Positions 43,500-51,782 of a DNA stretch of 64,000 nucleotides are shown here, piece after piece. The notes under the pieces are model-generated. The model was not told the origin of the DNA. It saw only the letters and a program-made list of their open reading frames with translations, and searched no databases. Where the stretch lies: assembly GCA_963800975.1 (NCBI GenBank), contig CAWDDB010000014.1, forward strand, positions 62,001 to 126,000. The letters run 5' to 3'. The position numbers and the translations under genes were made by a program. This DNA comes from JALYGY01 sp963800975. Its GTDB lineage: Bacteria; Actinomycetota; Rubrobacteria; Rubrobacterales; Rubrobacteraceae. Numbering within the stretch: the first letter of the stretch is position 1; the number at the start of each line of letters is the position of its first letter.

Positions 43500-43745
43500 C
43501 TACAGCTTCCCTGCCGCCTGCACCAGCTCATCGAAACTCGCGAAAGCCGCGTCCCAATCACCTGAGTCGCGCGGCTCAAAAGTCTCCTACTCCTCGGATG
43601 CCGCAACCGACCGACGACCGGTAGCGATATCGGGCAGACAGCCGCCGGCGATCGCCTGGACCAGTATGTTACCCAGCGCCGTAGCCTCGACCGGTCCGGC
43701 CACCACGGGCCGCTGGACAAGGGCACGGAAGCGATGTTCCGTGGT
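43500..43745 (-). pseudogene. Rhamnulokinase (FGGY kinase) C-terminal remnant
   Basis: The minus frame encodes RPVVAGPVEATALGNILVQA, then ETFEPRD and WDAAFASFDELVQAAGK, the C-terminal signature of RhaB-type sugar kinases. An in-frame TAG lies between SEE and ETFEP, and everything upstream of about 80 residues is missing. Confidence 0.75.
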
Positions 43746-43871
43746 TTTTGCGTTTGTGAACCGATGCCAGCGTAGCCGACACCGTCAAATCGGCCGCCAA
43801 GAACAACACTTCGGGGGCGCGCTTAGGGATCCAGATGAGGATCGACCACCTCTTCCTAGCAATCGAAGGGT

Positions 43872-44014
43872 TTTAGAGCGAGGACTCGCGCACGCCAAGG
43901 CGTTCTGCCAGGTCGGTGAGGGAGAGGTCACCAAGCCCCCCTCGTGGCGAGGGCGGCCGAGGCCTCCACAACCGCGTCCCTGCTCAACCCCACCTTAGGC
44001 ACGGCCCCAGGCAT
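43872..44014 (-). pseudogene. TetR-family regulator, N-terminal remnant (frameshifted)
   Basis: Starts at ATG 44014 with GLSRDAVVEASAALATRG. After a one-base shift it continues GDLSLTDLAERLGVRESSL, then TAA. This is the TetR HTH; the ligand-binding domain is absent. Confidence 0.7.
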
Positions 44015-44050
44015 GGCCGGAGGGGGCGCAGAAGATCCCCGTGGTGGCTC

Positions 44051-44161
44051 TCACGCCCGCCCCAGGTGCGTGTCCCCGAAGGCGGTCGGGTACTTGAGCC
44101 CGTGGCCGACAGCTCGGTCCAGGCCGATGTGGGCGAGCCACACCAGGGCCACAGAGTGCCT
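44051..44161 (-). pseudogene. DUF4260 family protein, C-terminal remnant
   Basis: The minus frame encodes ALVWLAHIGLDRAVGHGLKY and PTAFGDTHLGRA before TGA 44051-44053, the conserved end of DUF4260 membrane proteins. It sits just before the TetR remnant, a pair commonly encoded together, so both decayed as a unit. Confidence 0.7.
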
Positions 44162-44162
44162 G

Positions 44163-45413
44163 CTAGGGTTGCTGCTCGCCCTTCGGAGCTGGGTCGGGTC
44201 GCAACCACAGCGAGACGTGCGCCGGTTGCATAGTCTCCCTTACCGCACCAACCAAGTCGGCGCTCAGGGCGTTCAGGTTCGTCTCCTCCCGCAGCTTGGA
44301 CGAGAAGGCTTCGAGGGTCTTCCTCGCGTCGTACTTCCGGCGGTAGAAGCGGCGATCTATGTACGTTTGGATACGCCGACGCAGGGGGTTGAACAGGGCG
44401 GCTATCACGAGGGTGGATGCCACGATGGCGAGCTGCGGTTGCTGCTCTTGGTCGGTGAGCGTTCGGACCACGGCCTGGGTAGCCGTCACGCCCCCGAAGT
44501 ACAACAACGCGAGCGAGGCCGTGAGGGCGCCGTAGACGAGGGCGCGGTTTATAACGAGGTCTATGTCGTAGAGGCTGTGCCTGAGGATCGCTATACCCAC
44601 GGCGGCGGGTATGCTCAGGAGGGAGGTGATCCCAAGCAGTAAGGAAAGCGCCCCCAGCGCCCCGCTACCGGAGGCGGCGTCCTGAGCCACCCCACTGGCA
44701 GCCCAACCGACCGCTACGAGTGCGCCGGCGAAAACCAACCACTTGATCTGCTGCCGTTCCTCTCCCGTCGCCCCACGATAGCGCACAACCAAGGAGACCG
44801 CAGAGATCACCACGCTCGCCGAGAGCAGGACCCACCCCACGCCCCCGTCTTCCAGGACGCTGCCTTCGAGCGGGGCGAGCCCCAGGGGGTTGTTGACCTC
44901 CGGATAGTCGCTCAAAGGCCCCGGCGTGAATGCCGATCCGAAGGCGAGCGTTGCCAATGCGATCACGGCGAGCAACCCCACGACCCTCCAGCGTCGGGAG
45001 GGAAGCCGCCCGTCGGGGAACAGCAGGAGCCCGAACGTCATCGCGGGACCCACCCCCGGTATCCAGATCCAGTAGGCGAACCAGGCGGCCCACTCCATCG
45101 CCGGCAACCCGCTGGACGCGGCGAGCGAGAGCACGGCGTAACCGCTAGCGAGCGTGGTAAACCCGATGCTCAGCCCCGCCGCGCACAAGATCCAGCCGAC
45201 GCCGTTGGCGGGGCGGCGTGCCACGATGAGGGCGCCGACCGTGGAGAACGCCATCACCAACGCCGCCAGGGCCACGACGGCGACGATCTGGGGGACGCCC
45301 AGGAGCACGGCCGACGGGGAGGTAGACCAGTACAGCGGCACGGACAGAAGCGCGAACGCCGCGGAGAGGGCCCACGCCGACCACGCCAACCGTGCAGAGG
45401 TCCGCGGTCTCAT
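44163..45413 (-). CDS. Multi-pass membrane protein related to sensor-kinase input modules
   Basis: 416 residues with about ten hydrophobic helices (residues 10-330). A cytoplasmic helical segment (LFNPLRRRIQTYIDRRFYRR then KYDARKTLEAFSSKLREETNL) follows, of the kind that connects N-terminal sensor modules to histidine kinases in actinobacteria. No HisKA/HATPase domain follows; the protein ends soon after (HVSLWLRPDPAPKGEQQP). It is a stand-alone sensor-like protein or a kinase that lost its catalytic part. ATG 45413 begins the first helix region. Confidence 0.75.
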   Translation of the reverse strand: MRPRTSARLAWSAWALSAAFALLSVPLYWSTSPSAVLLGVPQIVAVVALAALVMAFSTVGALIVARRPANGVGWILCAAGLSIGFTTLASGYAVLSLAASSGLPAMEWAAWFAYWIWIPGVGPAMTFGLLLFPDGRLPSRRWRVVGLLAVIALATLAFGSAFTPGPLSDYPEVNNPLGLAPLEGSVLEDGGVGWVLLSASVVISAVSLVVRYRGATGEERQQIKWLVFAGALVAVGWAASGVAQDAASGSGALGALSLLLGITSLLSIPAAVGIAILRHSLYDIDLVINRALVYGALTASLALLYFGGVTATQAVVRTLTDQEQQPQLAIVASTLVIAALFNPLRRRIQTYIDRRFYRRKYDARKTLEAFSSKLREETNLNALSADLVGAVRETMQPAHVSLWLRPDPAPKGEQQP

Positions 45414-45623
45414 TTCGGCCGGCTTCAAGCGTGAGGCCCAAATCTCTGTTGCACGCGCCTTGCCATACTCCCATACTCTATACGATGATCGTCCCCTACA
45501 AGTTGAGGCAACCCTCGTGAGGGGTTGATCGCGAGGAAAGGCAGAGAAATCCGCGTCAGAGTTCCCAGAACCCATACCAGCTACGAGCTTCCAAGCTTGG
45601 ACAGCCCCGGAGAGAGGTCGTTC

Positions 45624-45710
45624 TCCCATCCCATGGACGTGTACTCCCGCGTGCTCCCGGACATGCAGCAGGCCGCTTCGGCGATGGACGGTCTGCTCTT
45701 CGGCCAGTAA
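45624..45710 (+). pseudogene. Tyrosine recombinase C-terminal tail
   Basis: The frame ends SHPMDVYSRVLPDMQQAASA and MDGLLFGQ, TAA. It contains the active-site Tyr context (DVYSRVL) of an integrase different from the one at 42007. It lies 90 bp before the att-like core at 45800, the usual position of the integrase end. Confidence 0.7.
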
Positions 45711-45799
45711 CTGCCAACGCACCTGTCAGAGGGCTCCGGTATCGTTGACGGGACCCTCTGTCTCTCTACGTTTCACCTGCAAATCTAAAGAAAAACAAG

Positions 45800-45970
45800 G
45801 AGCCGACGAGCGGACTCGAACCGCTGACCTGCTCATTACGAGTGATCCGTCAGGCGTTGCGGGAGTATGCAGGGGGTTGCAGATGCCGCATATTTGGAAG
45901 GGTTTCCTTTCCCTGCCTTGCTGAGTGTTGCACCGTATTGCGTTCGCGGTGGTATCAGAGTGGTATCAAT
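45800..45970 (-). repeat. tRNA-Thr 3'-half (att-like core) plus arm, copy 6
   Basis: The core at 45800-45845 is identical over 46 bp to the tRNA gene. The right arm at 45950-45969 carries GGTATCA twice with an 11-bp period, 105 bp from the core. This variant (GTATCA instead of GTGTCA) is changed in both repeat units. An integrase tail lies to the left. Confidence 0.85.
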
Positions 45971-46117
45971 CGAGGCATAGCGGTGCCTCACTTTCGTGCT
46001 CGGTTGTGGCATCCACCTGAAGGACGTCCAGCACCCCGCGAGATAAGCTGGAATCCTGCCTAACCTCGACCGCTACTCTCGCTGGACGCCTTCAGTGGGC
46101 CCTGCCACCGCCGACAG

Positions 46118-46379
46118 CATGAACGACGCGTTGGGCTAGCGACAGCGCTTACCGGTGAGCGAAGGAGTTACGCAGAAAACGTGCGTGGTCCGCTCCCTGT
46201 CTACCGTGGCAGTTGAGCATTCACGATCCCGTGTATCGATCCAACACCACAACATGTAGGAGTCGGTCACCGAGTGTGAATGAGTTAAGGATCGAGCCTT
46301 GTGACTTTGAGACAGCGTTCTATTCAGGACGCTGTATGCAGACTTCTCAGAATTCGCCTTCTAGGAAGTCGGGTGAATA
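46118..46379. repeat. Conserved noncoding block, copy B (about 255 bp)
   Basis: Homologous to 9297-9558 throughout. It ends in a full dispersed motif (46342-46379: ACTTCTCAGAATTC, TTCTAGG, CGGGTGAATA). Both copies follow an att-like core by a few hundred bp. Confidence 0.75.
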
Positions 46380-46437
46380 AGGGCAAGAGCGAGGGCCGGG
46401 GCTGCTACACCCCGACCCCTTCGCCTAGGACCTTTCC

Positions 46438-46650
46438 TTACTCGATGCTCGCCTGAAGGCACGCTCCGAAGCTCGGGTACTGCTCGACCAGTTGCTGCTG
46501 CAGCGGCGTGAGCTCTTCTCCACGATAGAGCGCGGCCAAGGTGTCGCGGCAGTCGTACGGCGTGATCGCGAGGGCGGGCATGGCCGTAGCCACCATCATC
46601 GCCGCCGTGACCAACGCCACCGTGACCAACATCATGATGCGTTTCTTCAT
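46438..46650 (-). CDS. Small secreted protein, unknown
   Basis: 70 residues with a clear signal peptide (MKKRIMMLVTVALVTAAMMV then ATAMPALA, cleavage after ALA) and a 40-residue mature part containing two Cys (DCRDTLAAL, FGACLQA) that could form a disulphide. GGGAGGAGGTGATGGG precedes the ATG. A G/C-rich segment downstream (46400-46430) may terminate it. Confidence 0.75.
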   Translation of the reverse strand: MKKRIMMLVTVALVTAAMMVATAMPALAITPYDCRDTLAALYRGEELTPLQQQLVEQYPSFGACLQASIE

Positions 46651-46938
46651 CCCATCACCTCCTCCCTTCGCTTACTACCTAACGGCGCAGCTCTCTCACA
46701 GCGGTGGTAGGAAATACGCGCGTTCGGCTATGTTACAGATGCAACAATAACAAGCGTGGGGACGTGGCGCATCCCCCGAATGGGCCAGAAAGAGCCGGAA
46801 ATGGCCGTAATGTGGCTCGGCCCCGGTCCAAACAGGCCAGGCCATACCAGGGTACGGGTCTATTGCGGGGTATTATGAGGAAGATGCGTTGCCTGTTAGG
46901 GTGCAGGATGTATGGCCCATCGGACCGGGGCTATGCGG

Positions 46939-46976
46939 GCTTCCGAGAATCTGACTTCCACGCACTCGGGTGAATA
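46939..46976. repeat. Dispersed 38-40 nt motif, copy
   Basis: CTTCCGAGAATCTG at the left, CACTCGGGTGAATA at the right; it lies 22 bp beyond the stop of the minus-strand gene at 46999. Confidence 0.6.
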
Positions 46977-46998
46977 AGTCAGCCTCCGAAGACTGGTA

Positions 46999-47331
46999 TT
47001 AGTACTCCTTGGTCTCCACCACCTCAGTGATCCGCACCCGTAGGCCGTGCGTTACCTCCAGAGGAATTGTGGGGTCCTCCAGTGCTGCTCTAACGGCCTC
47101 GGCTTCGCTCGGGTTGTCGAACTCGACTTCGCCCAGTGCCGCTTTGACGACCTCAGCCTCGCCCAAGCTGTCGAACTCAAGGTCGATCATGACGTGGCTC
47201 GGATCGTCTGTCGTGCGCATGATACGGTAGCGTTTGACGCCCGAGCGCTCCCTGCCGATTGGATCGTCGTCGAAGGCTGCCTTCCAGGCGTCGTAGTCGG
47301 GTACCGGGTGTTCGATGCGCAAGATGTACAT
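46999..47331 (-). CDS. Small ABM-like protein with an internal duplication
   Basis: 110 residues. The N-terminal MYILRIEHPVPDYDAWKAAF and VKRYRIMRTTDDPSHVMIDLEF fit a dimeric alpha/beta-barrel protein. The last part repeats itself: EFDSLGEAEVVKAAL and EFDNPSEAEAVRAAL. AGGAGGGTTCAAGAAG precedes the ATG. The function is unknown; the duplication would lengthen the terminal helix region. Confidence 0.7.
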   Translation of the reverse strand: MYILRIEHPVPDYDAWKAAFDDDPIGRERSGVKRYRIMRTTDDPSHVMIDLEFDSLGEAEVVKAALGEVEFDNPSEAEAVRAALEDPTIPLEVTHGLRVRITEVVETKEY

Positions 47332-47427
47332 CTTCTTGAACCCTCCTGCGAGTAGTTATCTTTACCTGTTGGTGCCCCTCCCCGGGCTTCCGCCCCGGAG
47401 GATGTACGTCCGAGGCGCCCGGCCCCG

Positions 47428-47569
47428 CTACGTCTGGGTGATCTGAATGAGGTTTCCGCACGTGTCGTCGAACACCGCCATCGTGACTTCGCCGAACGTG
47501 GTCGGAGGTGGTCGAATCAGCCAAAGCGTGAAACATCGCATCGAGGTTCCTGCCGTCGGTGGCTGCCAT
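47428..47569 (-). pseudogene. Deletion scar: ArsR-type start joined to a VOC C-terminus
   Basis: From ATG 47569 the first codons read MAATDGRNLDAMFHALADST, an ArsR-family N-terminus. In another frame, just downstream, FGEVTMAVFDDTCGNLIQIT is the end of a glyoxalase/VOC protein, with TAG at 47428-47430. ArsR and VOC genes often share operons, so an internal deletion probably removed everything between. Confidence 0.65.
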
Positions 47570-47581
47570 GTACCTCCATAT

Positions 47582-48832
47582 TATGCAACTGCCCGGTTGC
47601 GTAACAACCCCGATTTCTCCGTCTCCGACGGCAGATGCGACACCGACTCAACCCCCTTCAACGGTGTGCAGTGCACCTTGAGGGCGGCCATCCAGCAGGC
47701 CAACGCCACGCCGGGCGCCGACACCATAAACTTCAACATACAGAGCATCGGGGTCATGACCATCTCCCCGGCCAGCGATCTACCAGACATCGCCGACGCG
47801 CTGACCATAGACGGCTACTCCCAGCCCGGCGCTTCCCCTAACACCTTGGCCAAGGGCACCAACGCGGACATCAAGATACAGCTCGACGGAAACAACACCG
47901 CGGGGAACGGGCTCGAGATAGTGGCCGACGACGTCGCGGTGCGCGGGCTCGCGATCGGGCGCTTCTTCTTCAACGGCATCGAGGTGGATAACGTCGAGGG
48001 CCTGGGCATACCCTCCGGTGTCAGGATCCAGGGCAACTTCATCGGCACCGACGCCTCGGGCACCGTGGCCCGGCCCAACCGTTTCAACGGCCTCAACTTG
48101 CGCGAGAGCGGAGGAAACAACACCGTAGGGGGCGCCTCCTTCTCTCAGCGCAACCTCATCTCCGGCAACGGCGCCAACGGCATCGGCATCGGCACCGGCA
48201 ACGACGGCTACGCCATCGAGGGCAACCTCATCGGCACCAAGAAGGACGCTACCTCCGCTTTGGGCAACGGCAACAGCGGCGTGGACCTGTCTTCGGCGTT
48301 CGACAACTTCGTCGGGGGCTTCTCCCCCGACTCCGCAGCCAACACCATAGCCTTCAACGGCGGAGACGGCGTGAACGTCGTCGGCGAGGAGACCGCGGGC
48401 AACCGCATCCTCCGTAACTCGATCTTCTCCAACGGGCGCCTCGGGATAGACCTCGTGGGCGGCACCGAGAACGCGGCGGGCGCCACCGCCAATGACTCCG
48501 GCGACAGGGACTCCGGCCCCAACGACCTGCAGAACAAGCCGGTCATAACCTCGGCCAAGACCGTGGGCGGCACGACCACCATCCAGGCCAAGCTCAACAG
48601 CACCCCCAGCGATCCGTTCTTCGTGCAGTTCTTCTCCAACCCTTCGGGCAACGAAGGCCAGACGTTTATCGGCGGCAAGAGCGTGAGCACCGACTCGAGT
48701 GGCAACGTCACCTTCACCTTCATCCCCTCCCAGGCGGTGCCGGCAGGGCAGAAGGTGACCGCCACGGCCCTCGACGTCGTCGGAGGTAACACCTCCGAGT
48801 TCTCGGGGCCTCGTACGGTAGGCTCGCGGTAA
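47582..48832 (+). pseudogene. Right-handed beta-helix surface protein, 5'-truncated
   Basis: About 415 residues with a CTLRAAIQQAN start motif, then parallel beta-helix coils (IDGYSQPGASPN, GVRIQGNFIGTDASG, GGASFSQRNLISGNGANGIG, GYAIEGNLIGT, SIFSNGRLGIDL) and a C-terminal Ig-like sheet domain. The expected signal peptide is missing: the frame runs leftward into the ArsR/VOC scar without a start. Intact relatives are secreted adhesins or glycan-binding proteins. Confidence 0.7.
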
Positions 48833-48861
48833 GCGGATATAGGCCTTCGTAAGGCAAAGCG

Positions 48862-48889
48862 GGCCGGAGCGTAACGCTACGCTCCGGCC
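48862..48889 (+). terminator. Strong intrinsic terminator
   Basis: GGCCGGAGCGTA and TACGCTCCGGCC form a perfect 12-bp stem with a 4-nt loop, followed by TTTCC, 30 bp after the beta-helix stop. Confidence 0.85.
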
Positions 48890-48978
48890 TTTCCTACGTG
48901 CTGCGATCTTGAGAGAATCGTGCTTCGCCCCTGTCCTATCGCCCAGGGACGCACCGACGTTGGACCGGGGCCGTGCAA

Positions 48979-49039
48979 ACTTCCGAGAATACCTATTCTA
49001 GGCACTTGGATGAATAAGCCCTGGGCAGAGATGCCCAGG
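48979..49039. repeat. Dispersed motif copy followed by a hairpin
   Basis: 48979-49016 carries ACTTCCGAGAATACC, TTCTAGGCACTT and GGATGAATA. A hairpin (CCTGGGC/GCCCAGG) follows at about 49020-49039, upstream of the CPBP protease gene. Confidence 0.65.
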
Positions 49040-49105
49040 GGGTCTTAAGGTGGCATTATGGCAACGGGAAACATCCCGCCGTTCTCGAGAGATAGGAGAA
49101 CCCGT

Positions 49106-49933
49106 ATGTCTGCCGTGAGACGCCACCCACTCGTTGTCTTCTTCGTATTAGCCTACGCGCTTTCGTGGTGGCCCTGGATCCTGTACGCTTTCGACCTCTC
49201 CCCCCTGCCCATCGTGGGCTTCGGCCCCTTCCTCGCGGCGATAGTCGTGCTGGCGGTTACCCGCGGCATGGCTGGCGTGGTGGCGCTGCTACGTCGGATG
49301 GTGCGGTGGCGCGTGGCGCCGGTGTGGTACGCGGTAGCGCTCTTGCTACCCGTAGCGATCACTGTTGCCGCGACGGTGCTCAACGTCCTGCTCGGCGCTC
49401 AAGGTCCCTCCTCAGCCGAGCTAGGCGGCTGGACCGGGCTCGTTCCGGGGTTCATCCTGTTGCTGCTCGTTCCTGGGTTCGGCGGCGCCTGGGAGGAGCC
49501 GGGCTGGAGAGGTTACGCCTTGCCGCGGCTGCAAGTGGGCCGATCGGCGCTGTTGGCCAGCCTGATCCTGGGGGTACTCTGGGCCTTCTGGCACTTGCCG
49601 CTGATGATGGTCGGGGAGGTCAACTGGTCTGATCTAGTGCTGGTTATCGCGGTGTCGGTCGTGTTCGCCTGGGTGTTCAACAGCGCCAGCGGAAGCGTGT
49701 TGATCGTCATGGTCATGCATGCTATGAACAACACCATCTCGGGCGGTTTCTTCGGCCCGATGTTCTCGGGAGCCGACTCGGTGAGGGAGTCGTGGCTGCT
49801 GGCCGCGCTGTGGGTTGCAGTGGCGATCGTTGTGGTCGTTGCGACCGGGCCGGAGCACCTATCTCGCAAGAATAACAAGCAGGAGCCCACGCAGTACGAG
49901 ATCGCAACGCCGCCGACTCCTCGCGTGGCCTAA
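49106..49933 (+). CDS. CPBP family intramembrane glutamic endopeptidase
   Basis: 275 residues, about eight helices. The Abi/CAAX-protease signatures are present: WEEPGWRGYALPRL (motif 1, EExxxR), FWHLPLMM (motif 2) and HAMNN (motif 3). AGGAGAACCCGT supports ATG 49106 over the ATG at 49058. Substrates of this family are mostly unknown; some modify peptides or confer self-immunity. Confidence 0.9.
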   Translation: MSAVRRHPLVVFFVLAYALSWWPWILYAFDLSPLPIVGFGPFLAAIVVLAVTRGMAGVVALLRRMVRWRVAPVWYAVALLLPVAITVAATVLNVLLGAQGPSSAELGGWTGLVPGFILLLLVPGFGGAWEEPGWRGYALPRLQVGRSALLASLILGVLWAFWHLPLMMVGEVNWSDLVLVIAVSVVFAWVFNSASGSVLIVMVMHAMNNTISGGFFGPMFSGADSVRESWLLAALWVAVAIVVVVATGPEHLSRKNNKQEPTQYEIATPPTPRVA

Positions 49934-49943
49934 GAAGGGGCCG

Positions 49944-50060
49944 AACTTCCGAGAACCCCTCTACGAAACTGTCTGAAAAAGTCGCGAATATGTGCGAAAC
50001 GTGGCCTCAGAAGGCACCGAAGGGGCACATTTCGGCCCATGTCCGCTCTTGAACAGCGGC
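49944..50060. mobile_element. IS5-type end remnant inside a dispersed-motif half
   Basis: A half motif (ACTTCCGAGAAC at 49944) is followed by CTA and the terminal-repeat sequence CGAAACTGTCTGAAAAAG. Further in, GGCACCGAAGGGGC is the reverse complement of a stretch inside the MITE at 36426-36567, showing a shared inner sequence. Confidence 0.55.
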
Positions 50061-50163
50061 CAAATCCACGTTAGAGCGTTCTCGAACCCCTTTGCTCTCA
50101 GGGTCTATACGGAGTTCTCTAAGAAGTTCGTATCCACGGTCGTGCATAGGAGCAGGTCTTTAT

Positions 50164-50889
50164 TTAGGTCCCTCCGAAACTGTCCAGCACCTCTTTGAAG
50201 GCCTCAGGCCGGATCTCGGCGACCCCGGAGAACGGGTAGTCGAACTCGCCGATGGTGAAGAGTATGCCGCAGATGACCAGCGTCAGGGCCGCCACCATTA
50301 GCGCGTGCGCCAGGTTGCTTTTGAGCCCGAATAGGTAGGTGAAGGACACCGTGATCACCCCGCCGACCACGAGGACCACCCACAGCAGATCGGGTATGCC
50401 CTCCCTGACCTCTAGCAGTCGTGACCTCCTGGCGTCGGCCGCATCGTGGAGCTGCCTCAGCCCACTTTCGTAGAGCACCTGCCCGCCTTCGGTGCGGGGA
50501 TCGAATTCCAGGAGCTTCAAGGTGAGCTGGCGAAGGAGGGAGTCCGCCCGCTCGCTCGTCTGTCCCCGCTCCATCATCGGCCACTCCTCCTCCACCACGA
50601 CCCTGGCGTACGTCCGGGCGAGTTCCTGGACGTTGGTGCGCTCGGGCTCGGGCAATTGGGTGGCGAGGACATAAATTCCGGCCAGCTCGTGCGCCTCACT
50701 CTCCACGTTGGTCTGGGCCGTCTCGTAGTCCTGCCACACGGCGATGACCACGAACGCGAGCAGCACGGCGTAGGCGACGCCCAAGACCGCGAAGATGAAG
50801 CCGGCGACGTTGTTTTGCCCCTCTCGGCGTTCCGGTGGCACCAGGCGCTGCACCAGTACCAGCCCCGCGACCGCCACGAGCACGGGCAC
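50164..50889 (-). CDS. DUF4239 (bestrophin-like) membrane protein
   Basis: About 241 residues with two N-terminal and two C-terminal helices flanking a soluble helical region (YETAQTNVESEAHELAGIYV to LLRQLTLKLLEFDPRTEGG), typical of DUF4239. The GTG at 50889 lacks a ribosome binding site. Coding character extends upstream (LATALYLIPTVF) to a TGA without any start codon, so the true start may be mutated. Confidence 0.8.
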   Translation of the reverse strand: MPVLVAVAGLVLVQRLVPPERREGQNNVAGFIFAVLGVAYAVLLAFVVIAVWQDYETAQTNVESEAHELAGIYVLATQLPEPERTNVQELARTYARVVVEEEWPMMERGQTSERADSLLRQLTLKLLEFDPRTEGGQVLYESGLRQLHDAADARRSRLLEVREGIPDLLWVVLVVGGVITVSFTYLFGLKSNLAHALMVAALTLVICGILFTIGEFDYPFSGVAEIRPEAFKEVLDSFGGT

Positions 50890-51054
50890 GAAGACCGTCG
50901 GGATGAGGTAGAGTGCGGTTGCTAAGGTGGACCAGCCTCACTCTCACTACATATTGGTTCACTATCTCGGCCCAAGATACCTCCTCTATAACCGGCGCGC
51001 CGACACTTCAGGAGTTTATTCAACCAAAAGCGTGGAAGGGTTGTTCTGCGACTT

Positions 51055-51450
51055 CGCCCTGAAACCGTCCGAAAAGTCTCATCTGCGGACCAAACGCCTT
51101 ACCATGAGGCGGCCCATCGCCGCGTAGACGAAGGCTTCTCCGGTCTCCGGCAGACGCTCGTAGTCCTTGCTCATCCTTCGGTTCTGTCCCAGCCAACAAA
51201 AGGTCCGCTCCACAACCCAGCGCCGCGGCAAGAATGGCCTTGGGCCTACCGGAGGTAAGAGCTTCCTCGGGTCCAGCTCCGTCCCTTCCTTGGCCCACTC
51301 CCTGGCCCACCTCATCATCACCTCCTCCGGAGCCGGCTTGGGCGGGTGGCGCACGATCTCGGCCGTCCATCCCAGTACGCTTTGCACCCAGACCGCGCCC
51401 TTGTCTTGGCCGGTGTATCCGGCGTCCAGCCACAGGATTCTTCCGGGTTT
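51055..51450 (-). pseudogene. IS5-family transposase, C-terminal remnant with one end
   Basis: The minus frame encodes RILWLDAGYTGQDKGAVWV and later PRRWVVERTFCWLGQNRRMS, KDYERLPETGEAFVYAAMGR: the IS5 DDE C-terminal region including the catalytic Glu (VVERTF). The right terminal repeat (GAAACCGTCCGAAAAG) is at about 51057. The N-terminal half is missing; the element breaks off at about 51450 into an unrelated plus-strand gene. Confidence 0.85.
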
Positions 51451-51451
51451 C

Positions 51452-51782
51452 TGCAGGGAATGCTACTGAAGTCGCGGTGTCGGGAACTTGGTCCTTCTCG
51501 CTCGAAGACCAACTCGCCGAAATGTCTCGCAACGACTTACGGCTAGGACTAATTGATCCCAAAACGGGTCGATCATCTGGAAAGTTCGTAGCGCCGACGC
51601 GGATAGAGTACGAGTTCCATCTAGCCCCTTCTTCGGATAAGGCCAAAGCTCTCCTCAACAAGATCGGAGACCCCAACGTGCGGACACTCAGCAAGAAGTG
51701 CTTTGAAAGCCTTACGGCTTACTACGAATACTACGAGCGTAATCTGGTGCAGCCCAATGGTCCAGAATCGGAAGAACTATGA
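51452..51782 (+). pseudogene. 5'-truncated gene of unknown function (AT-richer)
   Basis: The frame downstream of the IS junction reads VSGTWSFSLEDQLAEMSRND, then a Lys/Tyr-rich C-terminus (KALLNKIGDPNVRTLSKKCF, YYEYYERNL). Base composition and codon use are clearly less GC-rich than neighbouring genes, suggesting a foreign origin. The start was lost to the IS5 insertion. It overlaps the next gene in an ATGA arrangement. Confidence 0.5.
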
